Source of the DNA: Salinigranum rubrum
GTDB taxonomy: Archaea; Halobacteriota; Halobacteria; Halobacteriales; Haloferacaceae
Reading direction: 5' to 3'
DNA length: 64,000 bases
Assembly: GCF_002906575.1 (NCBI RefSeq)
Contig: NZ_CP026309.1
Span: forward strand, 992,001-1,056,000
The stretch's first letter is position 1. Each line of letters starts with the position of its first letter. Positions 46,112 to 54,458 of the stretch are shown one piece after another. Under the pieces are notes generated by a model, which worked only from the letters and a program-made list of their open reading frames with translations, was not told the origin of the DNA and did not search any database. The position numbers and the translations under genes were made by a program.

Positions 46112-46909
46112 TCAATTCAATACAAAGAACTGGTCTCCACCAGCCTCAGCTTTCATCACGTATTCGATATATTCGCGCGCCCTGTAGGACATCGAAATTC
46201 TATCCAAGAGGTCCACATCGTCATCAGACCACCCGTATGTTTCTCCGCAGAAGGGTTGGGGTATCAACTCTTCCGTATCAATGCTTGACCCAACTTCATA
46301 TTCTGTCTTCGTTCCGTTGAACGACTCCAACACTTCGAACTCGTCACTGTATTGCTTATACTGTGACCGAAGGAAGTAGTGATACTTCGAGTGGACCTGA
46401 GCCATAACAGTCTCGACTCTCTCAAAGGCTAACTGCAAAGTTGGTGGGTCAGCACTGTTGACGCATAGCTCAATTCGGAAGTCCTCGGGACCGACTTCAT
46501 TGAAGTACAATTCGCTCACGAGAAGATTTCCGACCTCTCTCGGGTCATTGAAGAATATCATCGTGTAGTGGTACCTGAAGTCTGTTTCAAGATTGAAGAA
46601 GTCCTCTGGTCGTTGAGGATCATGGATTGATACAGACAGAACGGTTTCGTTCTCTCCCTCATCGTAACCGCAGTTGCGCAGATGTAGCTCAATACGCTCC
46701 CCACGTTCAGGTGTAAACGAAATCTTCTGACCCGCAATAGCATTGTAGAGTGCTTGGCGCTTTTCGGAGGCTGACTGTCGAGGGGACATTACCGACTGTG
46801 CCAACCTAAGCGTTGAGATTACTGTGCTGGGGATGTCCATCGGTTCACACTCCCATACTATGCTGAAAGCACGACTGACTATTATACCCCTTACTCGACT
46901 ATCTTTCAT
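46112..46909 (-). CDS. Element protein of unknown function, upstream partner of the nuclease gene
   Basis: A 265-residue protein, unrecognised. Acidic, predicted alpha/beta with a Tyr/Phe-rich middle (DFFNLETDFRYHYTMIFFNDPREVGNLLVSELYFNEVG) and a long helical C-terminus. The first about 23 residues are hydrophobic/basic and the start could be the internal Met at 46840 (MDIPSTVIS). No membrane segment or catalytic motif is clear. Being first in the same-strand pair, it may be a partner or regulator of the PD-(D/E)XK protein. Confidence 0.6.
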   Translation of the reverse strand: MKDSRVRGIIVSRAFSIVWECEPMDIPSTVISTLRLAQSVMSPRQSASEKRQALYNAIAGQKISFTPERGERIELHLRNCGYDEGENETVLSVSIHDPQRPEDFFNLETDFRYHYTMIFFNDPREVGNLLVSELYFNEVGPEDFRIELCVNSADPPTLQLAFERVETVMAQVHSKYHYFLRSQYKQYSDEFEVLESFNGTKTEYEVGSSIDTEELIPQPFCGETYGWSDDDVDLLDRISMSYRAREYIEYVMKAEAGGDQFFVLN

Positions 46910-47523
46910 TGTATAAAAAATTGAAATAATGAAAAGAAAGGGGGCTAGTTGTGTGTCTCAGGTATGTGACAATCACCCCACTTCTTGACTACGTGGATGG
47001 ACGTCCACATACATGCCGGGTCGCGCGCGTCGCGCCCGCCCCTTGCCAACGGAGTTGGCATCTCACTTGTTTGGGTCGCTAGTAGGCTATTGCGCAGATA
47101 CCAGTCTAAGGTTCCTACCAGAATCGCTCCTCGTATCTAATACTGCAGTGTATGATGGCATGGTTTGTATTTGAAGGGTGGCAGTGGGGTCATCCATCAC
47201 GTTGCATGTAGGAATCTGAAAGGTGATGTGCTATGCATCGTCACTCAATAATCAGATAGAACTTATATACCTCAAATTCGGACAGACATTATTGCATGGC
47301 CAATTTCGGGTGAGCAAATCATCAAGAGGGTAACGATCACATTTCGGTTGGTTACTACCTGTCTCTATTACAATCCACGTTCTGCACGTGTCTTTGGCGA
47401 GGTTAGGATGACTTCCCTAGGGTACATGAGTGGAGCGCGTGGGTTGTAATCTTGATGGGGGTGGGGTCTCCGCAAATTTCTATCGGAGACACAACGTGAT
47501 AAGACATTCTTGTCCTAATCTAT
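46910..47523. other. 614-base divergent gap with palindromes
   Basis: Between a minus-strand and a plus-strand gene. Contains a local GC-rich patch (about 47016-47044), a hairpin ACGTGGA-TGGACGTCCAC near 46991-47008, and TGCCAAC/GTTGGCA (47044-47050, 47054-47060; loop GGA). No gene seen. Probably promoters of both flanking genes and a regulatory site. Confidence 0.5.
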
Positions 47524-48591
47524 TTGTCCAAGACACTGGAGTATGAGCCCATGGTTGGGCCACAGACGAAAAAATATGTGTTTTATGCAGTGGAATTAAT
47601 CCTCCTTTTATTCGTTTCTGTGCTTACTTTCACTGTTGTGTTAGGTCTCGTGGACATATACTCCACAGACTTTGACTCGGATGAATTATTTTTACTGGCA
47701 GTCGAGGTGACAGGGGTCCTCGTCACACTTCTGTTTTATCTCGGTCTTCTTCATTTGGATAGCCAAATAAAGAATATTCAGGAACTTGAGAGGCGTTCTA
47801 TCGTTGAACTCTCTCGATACTCCTTCGATGGTGATAGTGCTGAAATCTGGCTGTCAAATTATGGCAAAGGTAGCGCGACTGATCTTGAATTAGTCTTTGA
47901 AATCGCATCTCCTACCGCATTACCAATACATGTAGAATCCTGCCCTGTTCCCTTACGACGGCGGGAGGAAAACCAGATACGACGAGAGACTTCGATACCA
48001 CCTGAGTCAGATTACGTCAAGTTCAGAGCTACACCTGCGCTCAAAATTGAAGACGCTGTAGGCAAGGTGCGGACTTACAGGAATTGGGGAGCTGCTGTTC
48101 GTCCGTTATCAGAGGCTGGCATTGACGAAATCAAATTCACTCTCAAAGTAACCTATCGAAATCAACTGGACGAACTCGATGCCGTCTTTGTTACAGGGAA
48201 ACCACGTGGGGTGAGTGTGGGGGCAATGGGTCGACTTGAGGGCTCGGTCCACGGGATACCTGCAGGAGTAAGTGATCCTGGCGACATTCACGTAGATATG
48301 AAAGCCATTGAGCCCGTAGAGGCAATTATAGATAATAAAAGACTGGAGGATAGTGCAATAAAGATACTCCGAAAAATAAACAAAAGCGATTTCGGGTTGG
48401 AAATTTCTAAAATCGGCATTTTTCAGGACCAGAATGTTGAAAGGCGAGTTTGTGAGTCGTTGAGGTATCGAGAACTACTTGAAATCAGGAAGGGAGGGAC
48501 AACAATTACGCATCGTGGGGAGCAATCCAGACCCGAATCCTACAAAATCACAGATAAAGGTAAGGAGCTTCTGAAGAAAGTGGATTCCTAA
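47524..48591 (+). CDS. Two-TM protein with a C-terminal winged-helix domain
   Basis: A 355-residue protein. Two N-terminal membrane segments (about 19-42 and 53-75), then LDSQIKNIQELERRS, a beta-rich middle (about 95-220) and a C-terminal wHTH-like region (about 283-355: ILRKINKSDFGLEISKIG, RVCESLRYRELLEIRKGG, YKITDKGKELLKKV). A TTG at 47524 would be the first codon; ATG at 47551 (MVGPQTKK) is the better-known type. Such a layout suits a membrane sensor or effector. No known family. Confidence 0.6.
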   Translation: MSKTLEYEPMVGPQTKKYVFYAVELILLLFVSVLTFTVVLGLVDIYSTDFDSDELFLLAVEVTGVLVTLLFYLGLLHLDSQIKNIQELERRSIVELSRYSFDGDSAEIWLSNYGKGSATDLELVFEIASPTALPIHVESCPVPLRRREENQIRRETSIPPESDYVKFRATPALKIEDAVGKVRTYRNWGAAVRPLSEAGIDEIKFTLKVTYRNQLDELDAVFVTGKPRGVSVGAMGRLEGSVHGIPAGVSDPGDIHVDMKAIEPVEAIIDNKRLEDSAIKILRKINKSDFGLEISKIGIFQDQNVERRVCESLRYRELLEIRKGGTTITHRGEQSRPESYKITDKGKELLKKVDS

Positions 48592-48686
48592 ACATAATTT
48601 CAATTTATCTGGACGGAAGCCTCCATACATCTTCTATCGCCAATTGTCAGGTTAAGTATGGAATTCGCCTACGATAGGTGCTGTCT

Positions 48687-48735
48687 ACGTGGCTTGGTTC
48701 AATACACACGCTGAGGTGCGTGGTTTCACCCACGT
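48687..48735. repeat. ACGTGG/CCACGT stem-loop (convergent gap)
   Basis: Outer stem ACGTGG (48687-48692)/CCACGT (48730-48735), inner stem CACGC/GCGTG (48707-48711, 48718-48722). It lies between the 3' ends of two convergent genes. Same architecture as the units near 52.1-53.7 kb. Confidence 0.5.
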
Positions 48736-48756
48736 GAAGACACAAAGGAAGTATCG

Positions 48757-49077
48757 TTAGACAAAATACTCTAAGAGAGCAGCGACGACGGAGAATGCGA
48801 TTAACAGAAGCATCATGTCTCGTCGTACTCGACGTTCGCACTTCGTGAATCGGGTGTTCATCTCAGTGCGAAGGCTGGCGATATTGTCGTCAAGTTGGTC
48901 GAATCGATTGTCAATCTCGTCGAATCGACTACCAATCTTCCCTTCGAGCTGATCGAATCGACAATCCACCTTGTCGAATCGTAGACCCATCTTGGACTCC
49001 ATTCGGGTGATGCGCTTGTCCATGCTATCAACAGTTCCTTCTATGCGGGAGAGAGTGGAGTCTCGATCTGTGGTCAT
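48757..49077 (-). CDS. Coiled-coil protein with C-terminal membrane anchor
   Basis: A 106-residue protein. Residues about 10-80 are heptad-rich with repeats FDKVDCRFDQLEGKIG, SRFDEIDNRFDQLDD, suggesting a parallel coiled coil; the end MMLLLIAFSVVAALLEYFV (about 88-106) is one membrane segment. This resembles tail-anchored phage-type coiled-coil proteins such as XhlA/Bdr, by architecture only. Confidence 0.6.
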   Translation of the reverse strand: MTTDRDSTLSRIEGTVDSMDKRITRMESKMGLRFDKVDCRFDQLEGKIGSRFDEIDNRFDQLDDNIASLRTEMNTRFTKCERRVRRDMMLLLIAFSVVAALLEYFV

Positions 49078-49244
49078 GGTCTCTCGTCTCGTTAAGCTTC
49101 GTTACGTTTAGAGAGGTGTTTCGGAGTGAAGAAGTTGGAGGGAAGCGTTAGAAGTGATTCATTATCATTGCGTTACCGTTTTGCGTACTGTACGTAAGAG
49201 TGATTTATTACATTTGAATCTCATTCTATTTACTAAGATAACCA

Positions 49245-50114
49245 ATGACCCATCACTCTGTCACGAGAACGCTAAGTGACCTTTCTTTTGCGGTGTACGA
49301 AATTGAGTCAGGTGATGTTGACACGTACGACCCGATAGACGACTCGTGGGTGTGGCATGGTAATCCAATACAAGGTGATGCTGAACGGGCAGTAGAGCGA
49401 TTATTCGAGACTACTCTTGGGTATGGTGTCCGAAATATCGATCACAAACAAAAGTATCCACTTCAGAACGCGTTAGGACTCAAACTAAACCATTCCCGAC
49501 GAAGTTTCATTTCGTATCCGCCTGAGTGGGTTCCAGAATATCTAACGAACGAGATTGTATCGAAATCGTCATCTGTAGGTGATGCCGATCCACTTGATCT
49601 CGTAGAAAGAGATGGAATCCCAGACTTGCTTGTATACACGAAGGAGTCCCCACATGAATGCACGCTTGTTGAGGTGAAAATGCCGCCAGAGACATTCGAG
49701 CCCACCCAAATCGAGTGGTTCAAGCAATTTCCATTCTTGGATATCCGTGTGGCATGCGTATTTGAAAGCCAGAACCAACGCGATCAATTCATCAGCTCAT
49801 ACACAGTGGAGAAGTTGCTACAAAATGTAGCACAAGAAGCACCTGACCGTCCCGAACTACCGCCCAGTGAACTCCGAGATGTAATTGAACAGGTAGAAGT
49901 TGGGGACCGCATTCTCTTCAATGAGCGCCAATCTCCTTACACGGTCGTTAGTACAGATGCGACGCGTTCAACCAATCAGAGAGAGGTGAGTGGAATAGAG
50001 GTACAATCACGGAACGGTAATACGTACGTACTTTCTGAGGCTGGTGATTGGTATTGTGGTAACGGGCCTTACTGTCGGTCCTTGTGGTGGGCGGAGTTAA
50101 TCACCGACTCATAG
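49245..50114 (+). CDS. VRR-NUC-like nuclease
   Basis: A 289-residue protein. The nuclease-like core runs at about 45-165: Glu in ERAVERLF, GIPDLLVYTK (Pro126-Asp127), CTLVEVKMP (Glu143-x-Lys145) and Q155 in PTQIEWFKQF. PD...ExK...Q is the VRR-NUC arrangement. The C-terminus has a short beta region with ERQSPYTVVSTDATR and WYCGNGPYCRS. Typical VRR-NUC proteins act on DNA junctions or replication forks; here it stands alone, so a defence role is inferred. Confidence 0.68.
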   Translation: MTHHSVTRTLSDLSFAVYEIESGDVDTYDPIDDSWVWHGNPIQGDAERAVERLFETTLGYGVRNIDHKQKYPLQNALGLKLNHSRRSFISYPPEWVPEYLTNEIVSKSSSVGDADPLDLVERDGIPDLLVYTKESPHECTLVEVKMPPETFEPTQIEWFKQFPFLDIRVACVFESQNQRDQFISSYTVEKLLQNVAQEAPDRPELPPSELRDVIEQVEVGDRILFNERQSPYTVVSTDATRSTNQREVSGIEVQSRNGNTYVLSEAGDWYCGNGPYCRSLWWAELITDS

Positions 50115-50355
50115 TCCATTGGCAAGAGTTACCCTGATTGGTCGGAATCGGAATCGGCTTACCATTTTAGTTAGAGCCCGCTACGTAAATGACCTCTATG
50201 TGGCTGGTTCTACTGCTTCGCATTGACGTCAGCTACGTAGTGGAATTATTTTCCAGAAGCAGGTCCATAGCTGAGTTACAGGGGTGATGGCCACATCAGG
50301 AAATGTGGATGACACTACCTACACCGCCCGAGTTCATATGGACAACATCGGAATC
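50115..50355. other. Convergent gap with a wobble-paired stem-loop
   Basis: Contains CTATGTGGCTG (50196-50206) and CAGCTACGTAG (50230-50240), an 11-bp RNA stem with two G-U pairs. The matching stem at 53144-53187 is Watson-Crick paired. No gene seen. Confidence 0.6.
50185..50250. repeat. Long repeat, copy A, first part
   Basis: Matches 53135-53200 of copy B (for example GTGGCTGG, TTCTACTGC, TGACGTCAGC). The second part of copy A lies at 52105-52455, beyond the 529-residue gene. Confidence 0.6.
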
Positions 50356-51945
50356 TCATGCATATGCTTTTTCAAATTCTAAAAAAGTCTGGAGAATGTC
50401 AAACAGAAGGGTGATTGACATCCCCCAGCTTGCCTGTGGGTACGGCAAGTAGCCGTGGGCGATTTGATTTCGGAGATTCTGCCCAGACAACTCCCCGTAC
50501 CTGTATCGGAGATACGTAACCCAAGACTCGCTTAGCTCTTCCTCTACTTGATATAAAACGCCAGCCATTGACCTTCGTTTCAGTTCGCCTGTTTCTTCAT
50601 TTTGGCTCAAAACACTCTTTCCGCTATCGGCTGCCAGCGTTCGAATAACAGCTTCAAGTTGCGTCATACCGATGTGAACAGCCGCTGAGTGATTGTGTTC
50701 AAACAGGTGAATTACAAAATCTGTAATATAAGCGTGAGTGTCTGCTGAAAGTACATCCAAAGTATTGAATAGAACAAACAGGTCACCTTCTGTTAGAAGA
50801 CCTCGATTTTGCAGGCGATAGTATACAGACTGTCTAATGCTCTGAATAAATTGGACCATTGCTCCGTAGCTGTGTGGTAAATCTTCTATCGTACTTTCGT
50901 CCTGTGAGTAGGATTCACCAGCTTGTGAAACCGTTATTCGCTGGACAAAGCCCATGATACTACCCTCGGATATGTCTCTGGCCACCTCGATATCGGGAGC
51001 GAATATATTATGATTGAGAAGCCATTTAATCGCGAAGATAGCGTTTCGTTCGTTTTTCCAGTCTCGGAATTTCTTGACAAGGCCCTCCACTGCATCATCA
51101 AGCTCACTTATATCTTCCTCCGATGGCTCATGTGTAATCTCCGCCATCTGTTCAATGCTTAATTTATTACCTTCAATGAATTCCTGTTCCCACTCAACAC
51201 GCTGAGATTCATCAATCCATTCATTACATTCGGTTATAGCTTCTTTAGCTATTGTCGCCCGAATGGAATGTTTTTCATTTGTCTTCAGCGATTCAAGCTC
51301 GTCATTGTAGGATTTGATGATTGCGGCGATCGCAGGTCCCGTATCCAATCCTTCGGAATCACGAACCTCCAAGTTCTGCCGCCATAGCTTCCTATGGTTT
51401 CTGTAGTCCTCGGCAGTGATGGCTCTCTCTGCATGAGCCTCAAGATAATCAATCAGTATTCCAATTGTGGGTGTACCTGAAACTGAATTCAGATTGGCTG
51501 CTATCGTCTCAAGAATTCTAAAGACTGAGTCAATGGCTATCGACTCCTTATTTTCAACGAGAAAGAAGAGCGCCAGTTTGACCTCGGCTTTTAATTCACT
51601 TTCATGATTGAGGTCGCTCAGTAGATCAATTCGTTGTATAACCAGAATAGGGAAGAGACTGCTCCAGTCCTCTTCAATCACAGTATCGATAGCCTCTCTG
51701 AGATCATCAAGTGCAGGTTCAGCTCCGTGGTGATACTCTCTATCCTCAATCCATCTGGATAGTCCAACAAGGAAACTCACCAATGGGTGCTCCGTCTCAG
51801 ACTCGCATATTTCGACTCGAATTTGCTCTGGTGACCGTCCCCAGTCTTGTCGTAGCTCACGAAGTACGGACGAAAGTTCAATATCGAATCTCGAACTCTG
51901 AGGGCCGTTTTCAATCAGCGACTCAAGTTCTTCCGTGAGGCGCAT
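50356..51945 (-). CDS. DUF4209-like protein with a C-terminal HEPN-type Rx4H motif
   Basis: A 529-residue, almost entirely helical, acidic protein. Near the end is GQNLRNQIAHGYL: Arg492-x4-His497, with Asn493, as in HEPN ribonucleases and in DUF4209. A helix with VLYQVEEELSESWVTYLRYRYGEL precedes it. No membrane segment or other catalytic motif. DUF4209 proteins occur in antiviral contexts. RNase activity is inferred from the motif only. The gene seems inserted into a noncoding repeat copy. Confidence 0.62.
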   Translation of the reverse strand: MRLTEELESLIENGPQSSRFDIELSSVLRELRQDWGRSPEQIRVEICESETEHPLVSFLVGLSRWIEDREYHHGAEPALDDLREAIDTVIEEDWSSLFPILVIQRIDLLSDLNHESELKAEVKLALFFLVENKESIAIDSVFRILETIAANLNSVSGTPTIGILIDYLEAHAERAITAEDYRNHRKLWRQNLEVRDSEGLDTGPAIAAIIKSYNDELESLKTNEKHSIRATIAKEAITECNEWIDESQRVEWEQEFIEGNKLSIEQMAEITHEPSEEDISELDDAVEGLVKKFRDWKNERNAIFAIKWLLNHNIFAPDIEVARDISEGSIMGFVQRITVSQAGESYSQDESTIEDLPHSYGAMVQFIQSIRQSVYYRLQNRGLLTEGDLFVLFNTLDVLSADTHAYITDFVIHLFEHNHSAAVHIGMTQLEAVIRTLAADSGKSVLSQNEETGELKRRSMAGVLYQVEEELSESWVTYLRYRYGELSGQNLRNQIAHGYLPYPQASWGMSITLLFDILQTFLEFEKAYA

Positions 51946-52651
51946 CAGTTATTCACTACAGAAATTGCTACGTATTCATGATTACGCCAACCCCGAGAAG
52001 CATACATTATGACCATCTGAAACCCATGATGAACATCACTCGCTTAACAATCGGGGACACAAAACTATGCTTCAGCAGCTTAGTGTCCTAAGCTACACTG
52101 CACCCTCGTTTATTGAACTACTATGCTACCCTATCTAAGCGGTACACTGACCGCCAAGTGGATGAAGATAACACACGGTGAACGTGTGTGACGTTAGCCA
52201 CGTAACGACTACTCGTCTGACCCAACCACGTTTCTTGGGTGTTGATAGATAACCTCCCCTGTGTCTCTGATTGTTCCTTTTCGCTTCTAATCTTGACGGG
52301 GGGGACCGATAGTCCTTCACCAGAAGGGAATCTGAGACCAACAGTAAACCCTGTGACTGCATCTTACGAACTCCGATGACTGAGTAGTGGTATCCATCGT
52401 CTGAACAAGGATTTCACACAGTGGTGTGTATGGTGGCATCCTTGGAATCTGTGAGACGGTTCTGACCGAGCATGAGTTGGGCCGTTCCACCACCAGCTAT
52501 TAACACACTTCAGGAGTTGTACTGAATACAGAGCGCGTAGGCAGCAACAGTCTTGAAACTGCAAGCAGGGGGTTCAAGACATTATGGCCGCAAATGGACA
52601 TGTCACCATCTGTTCGTCCGTTATGCACAGGTGAGACGCCCACTTTGTCAC
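51946..52651. other. 706-base gap carrying copy A, second part
   Basis: AT-rich noncoding DNA upstream of the DUF4209-like gene. It carries the stem ACACACG/CGTGTGT (52171-52190) within repeat copy A; several short frames are not convincing. Confidence 0.5.
52105..52455. repeat. Long repeat, copy A, second part
   Basis: About three-quarters identical to 53240-53580, including TTGAAC...CTA, ACACACGGTGAACGTGTGTG, TCTAATCTTGACGGG and CTTACGAACTCC-like blocks. No coding potential seen. Confidence 0.65.
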
Positions 52652-52957
52652 ATGGCCTCAAATGACCCTCCTCGCGAGAGTGAAGACGAATCCGATGTCC
52701 AACAAGCCCTCGACGGTGAGTGGCACGAACAGCAAAACACTCCAGTGACGGTTCTGACCGACACGAAAGAGGACTCTCAGTCGTCGGCGCGTGTGAGTGT
52801 GCTTGAACCCGAGAGTGATGAGAAAGAAGCCGTCGCCCTGGCGGTTGAATCACAGAACGAGGATCACTTAGTCAAAATCGACGTCGATTCAGCGTTGGTG
52901 TTATCTGATAAACTCGGACAGGTAGCCGAGAGGGTGTCATCCAAAGTAGGTCGGTAG
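52652..52957 (+). CDS. Small acidic protein of unknown function
   Basis: A 101-residue protein: MASNDPPRESEDESDVQQALDGEW, an acidic middle, and a C-terminal half with VALAVESQNEDHLVKIDVDSALVLSDKLGQVAERV. The acidic halophilic composition and a hydrophobic second half suggest a real gene, but no family is recognised. The frame is open further upstream (52553); ATG 52652 is preferred by composition. Confidence 0.45.
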   Translation: MASNDPPRESEDESDVQQALDGEWHEQQNTPVTVLTDTKEDSQSSARVSVLEPESDEKEAVALAVESQNEDHLVKIDVDSALVLSDKLGQVAERVSSKVGR

Positions 52958-53134
52958 CCATAGTTGCGGTCGTGCTGAATACACTCTCTGTTTGTAGCAC
53001 GCGGTTCGTATCAAGCTCTGAGTGTTTCGACAGATCCCAGTATCACCTTGACTGTCTCAGAACGCTCACTTCGTACGTAGCCCATGGCGGTTCAACCATC
53101 TTGACTGGTATTCAACTCACATATCATTCCCACG

Positions 53135-53580
53135 GGTGATCTCCACGTGGCTGGATTCTACTGCCCCGCACTGACGTCAGCCACGTGACGAACTGTGTTA
53201 GAATGACGAGACAGACAAGACAACATATGGGCTATCTCTTGAACCTGTTCTACACCCCTATCCAAGCAGCACACCGACGGTCATGTGGGTGAGGACGACA
53301 CACGGTGAACGTGTGTGGCGCTACCCACGTAGCAGCCCGACTTGACACGTTTCTTCGGTGTCGACGGATGGCCTCCCCCGTGTCTCTGACTGCTCCTCTT
53401 CGTTTCTAATCTTGACGGGTGGAATCGATAGTCATTCACCAGAGTCGATTCTGAGGCCAGCAGTAGGTCATGTGACTACATCCTACGAACTCCACAGACT
53501 GATGAGTGGTATCTCCCGTCTGAGGAGAGAGTTCACACAATAGCACGTATTGTAGCGTCACTGAATCTGTAAGACGAACA
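53135..53580. repeat. Long repeat, copy B (intact unit)
   Basis: Stem 1: CACGTGGCTG (53144-53153)/CAGCCACGTG (53178-53187) with a TGACGTCA palindrome inside the loop side. Stem 2: ACACACG, GTGAA, CGTGTGT at 53298-53317 within a wider ATGTGGGT/ACCCACGT stem. Then TCTAATCTTGACGGG. The only contiguous copy. Confidence 0.65.
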
Positions 53581-53609
53581 GAGGACTATAGGATGTGTAG
53601 AGGTGTTCC

Positions 53610-53705
53610 AGGTGGCAGCCCAAGCAGCACGCTGATTGTCACGTGGATGAGGACGACACATGGTGAAGGTGTGTGAGGCTACCCACGTGACGACCAATCT
53701 GTGAT
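53610..53705. repeat. Long repeat, copy C (partial)
   Basis: Carries CAAGCAGCACGC, then CACGTGG, ACACATGGTGAAGGTGTGTG and CCCACGTG: an outer CACGTGG/CCACGTG stem of 7 bp around a weaker inner stem. It corresponds to the middle part of copy B. Confidence 0.55.
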
Positions 53706-53763
53706 GACTGAGGGTTCACATGGAGCAATAGCTTCGTATTGACTGCCACTAAACAGTCGGTTC

Positions 53764-53982
53764 ATGCCGACACATCTGTGGAAATACGCCCGTCAACGAT
53801 GCTGTGTCTGTGGAAAAAGTACGGAGAGAGATGGCATCGACCGTGTGAACCGCCACTACATAAATCGGGAACGAGATGAGTGGATACCAGTCTGCCAGGG
53901 TTGTCAAACTCGAATATATCACGAGTCTGGTTACTATGATGAACTTCAGTTGACCGAGGCATCTTCAGAGGACTGTGCATGA
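53764..53982 (+). CDS. Small CxxC zinc-finger protein
   Basis: A 72-residue protein. Cysteines at RCCVCGK (C13, C14, C16) and VCQGCQ (C44, C47), with HYINRERDEWIP between, resemble a treble-clef or degraded HNH nuclease-like finger; the metal-binding and catalytic His of true HNH are not evident. Likely a small nucleic-acid-binding protein. No operon partner adjacent. Confidence 0.5.
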   Translation: MPTHLWKYARQRCCVCGKSTERDGIDRVNRHYINRERDEWIPVCQGCQTRIYHESGYYDELQLTEASSEDCA

Positions 53983-54458
53983 TAGTCGTGATTCTCATCC
54001 ACAGGCTGTGTTGAGGTACCAGTCTCTTCCGAGGGGTGCCGATCCAGTACGTGATTCAAGCACGTGAAGGCCACATACGTATATTCACTTGTATGAAAGA
54101 TACTCACCTCTCAATCTACCTAAGTGACCGTCACTTAGTCTATTCGCGCCGCTTCACGTGGATATACGTGAAGACGGTACTTCCACCTCCGTGCTCGGCA
54201 CGCGGTTAATTCCACGTGCATGGGATCCATCCCCTTGCTCACAATCGCGGGAGTGCCATCAGGCACGTCACACAACCAACCGCCTTGAAGCGGTACCATG
54301 CCACTGTACATGTTTTCGAGAGCATGGCGTTGCGAGATCACGTCTCGGGTGGCTAATCCTTCGTAGTTGTGAGAATGTCACGAGTGTATATAAACTCTCT
54401 CTTGAAGAGTCAGTCAGTTGTCCGTAAGGTCCTAACTCGTGGAATCAGTGGGGTCGGT
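53983..54458. other. 476-base gap with palindromes
   Basis: Contains TAAGTGAC/C/GTCACTTA (54121-54137) and CTTCACGT/GGATAT/ACGTGAAG (54152-54173), both perfect. They precede the HEPN-like gene and could be operator sites. No credible gene seen. Confidence 0.55.

Larger units (their letters stand above)
52958..53763. other. 806-base noncoding gap carrying copies B and C
   Basis: Holds repeat copy B (about 53135-53580) and copy C (about 53610-53705). No gene seen. Confidence 0.55.

Noticed and set aside
52105-53705. Retron or CRISPR array as explanation for the repeats
   Set aside because: No reverse transcriptase or Cas gene is visible, and the repeats are few, long and unevenly spaced.
54158-54427. 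An 89-codon frame before the HEPN-like gene
   Set aside because: It runs through the palindromes and has a random-looking Ser/Arg/Cys composition.
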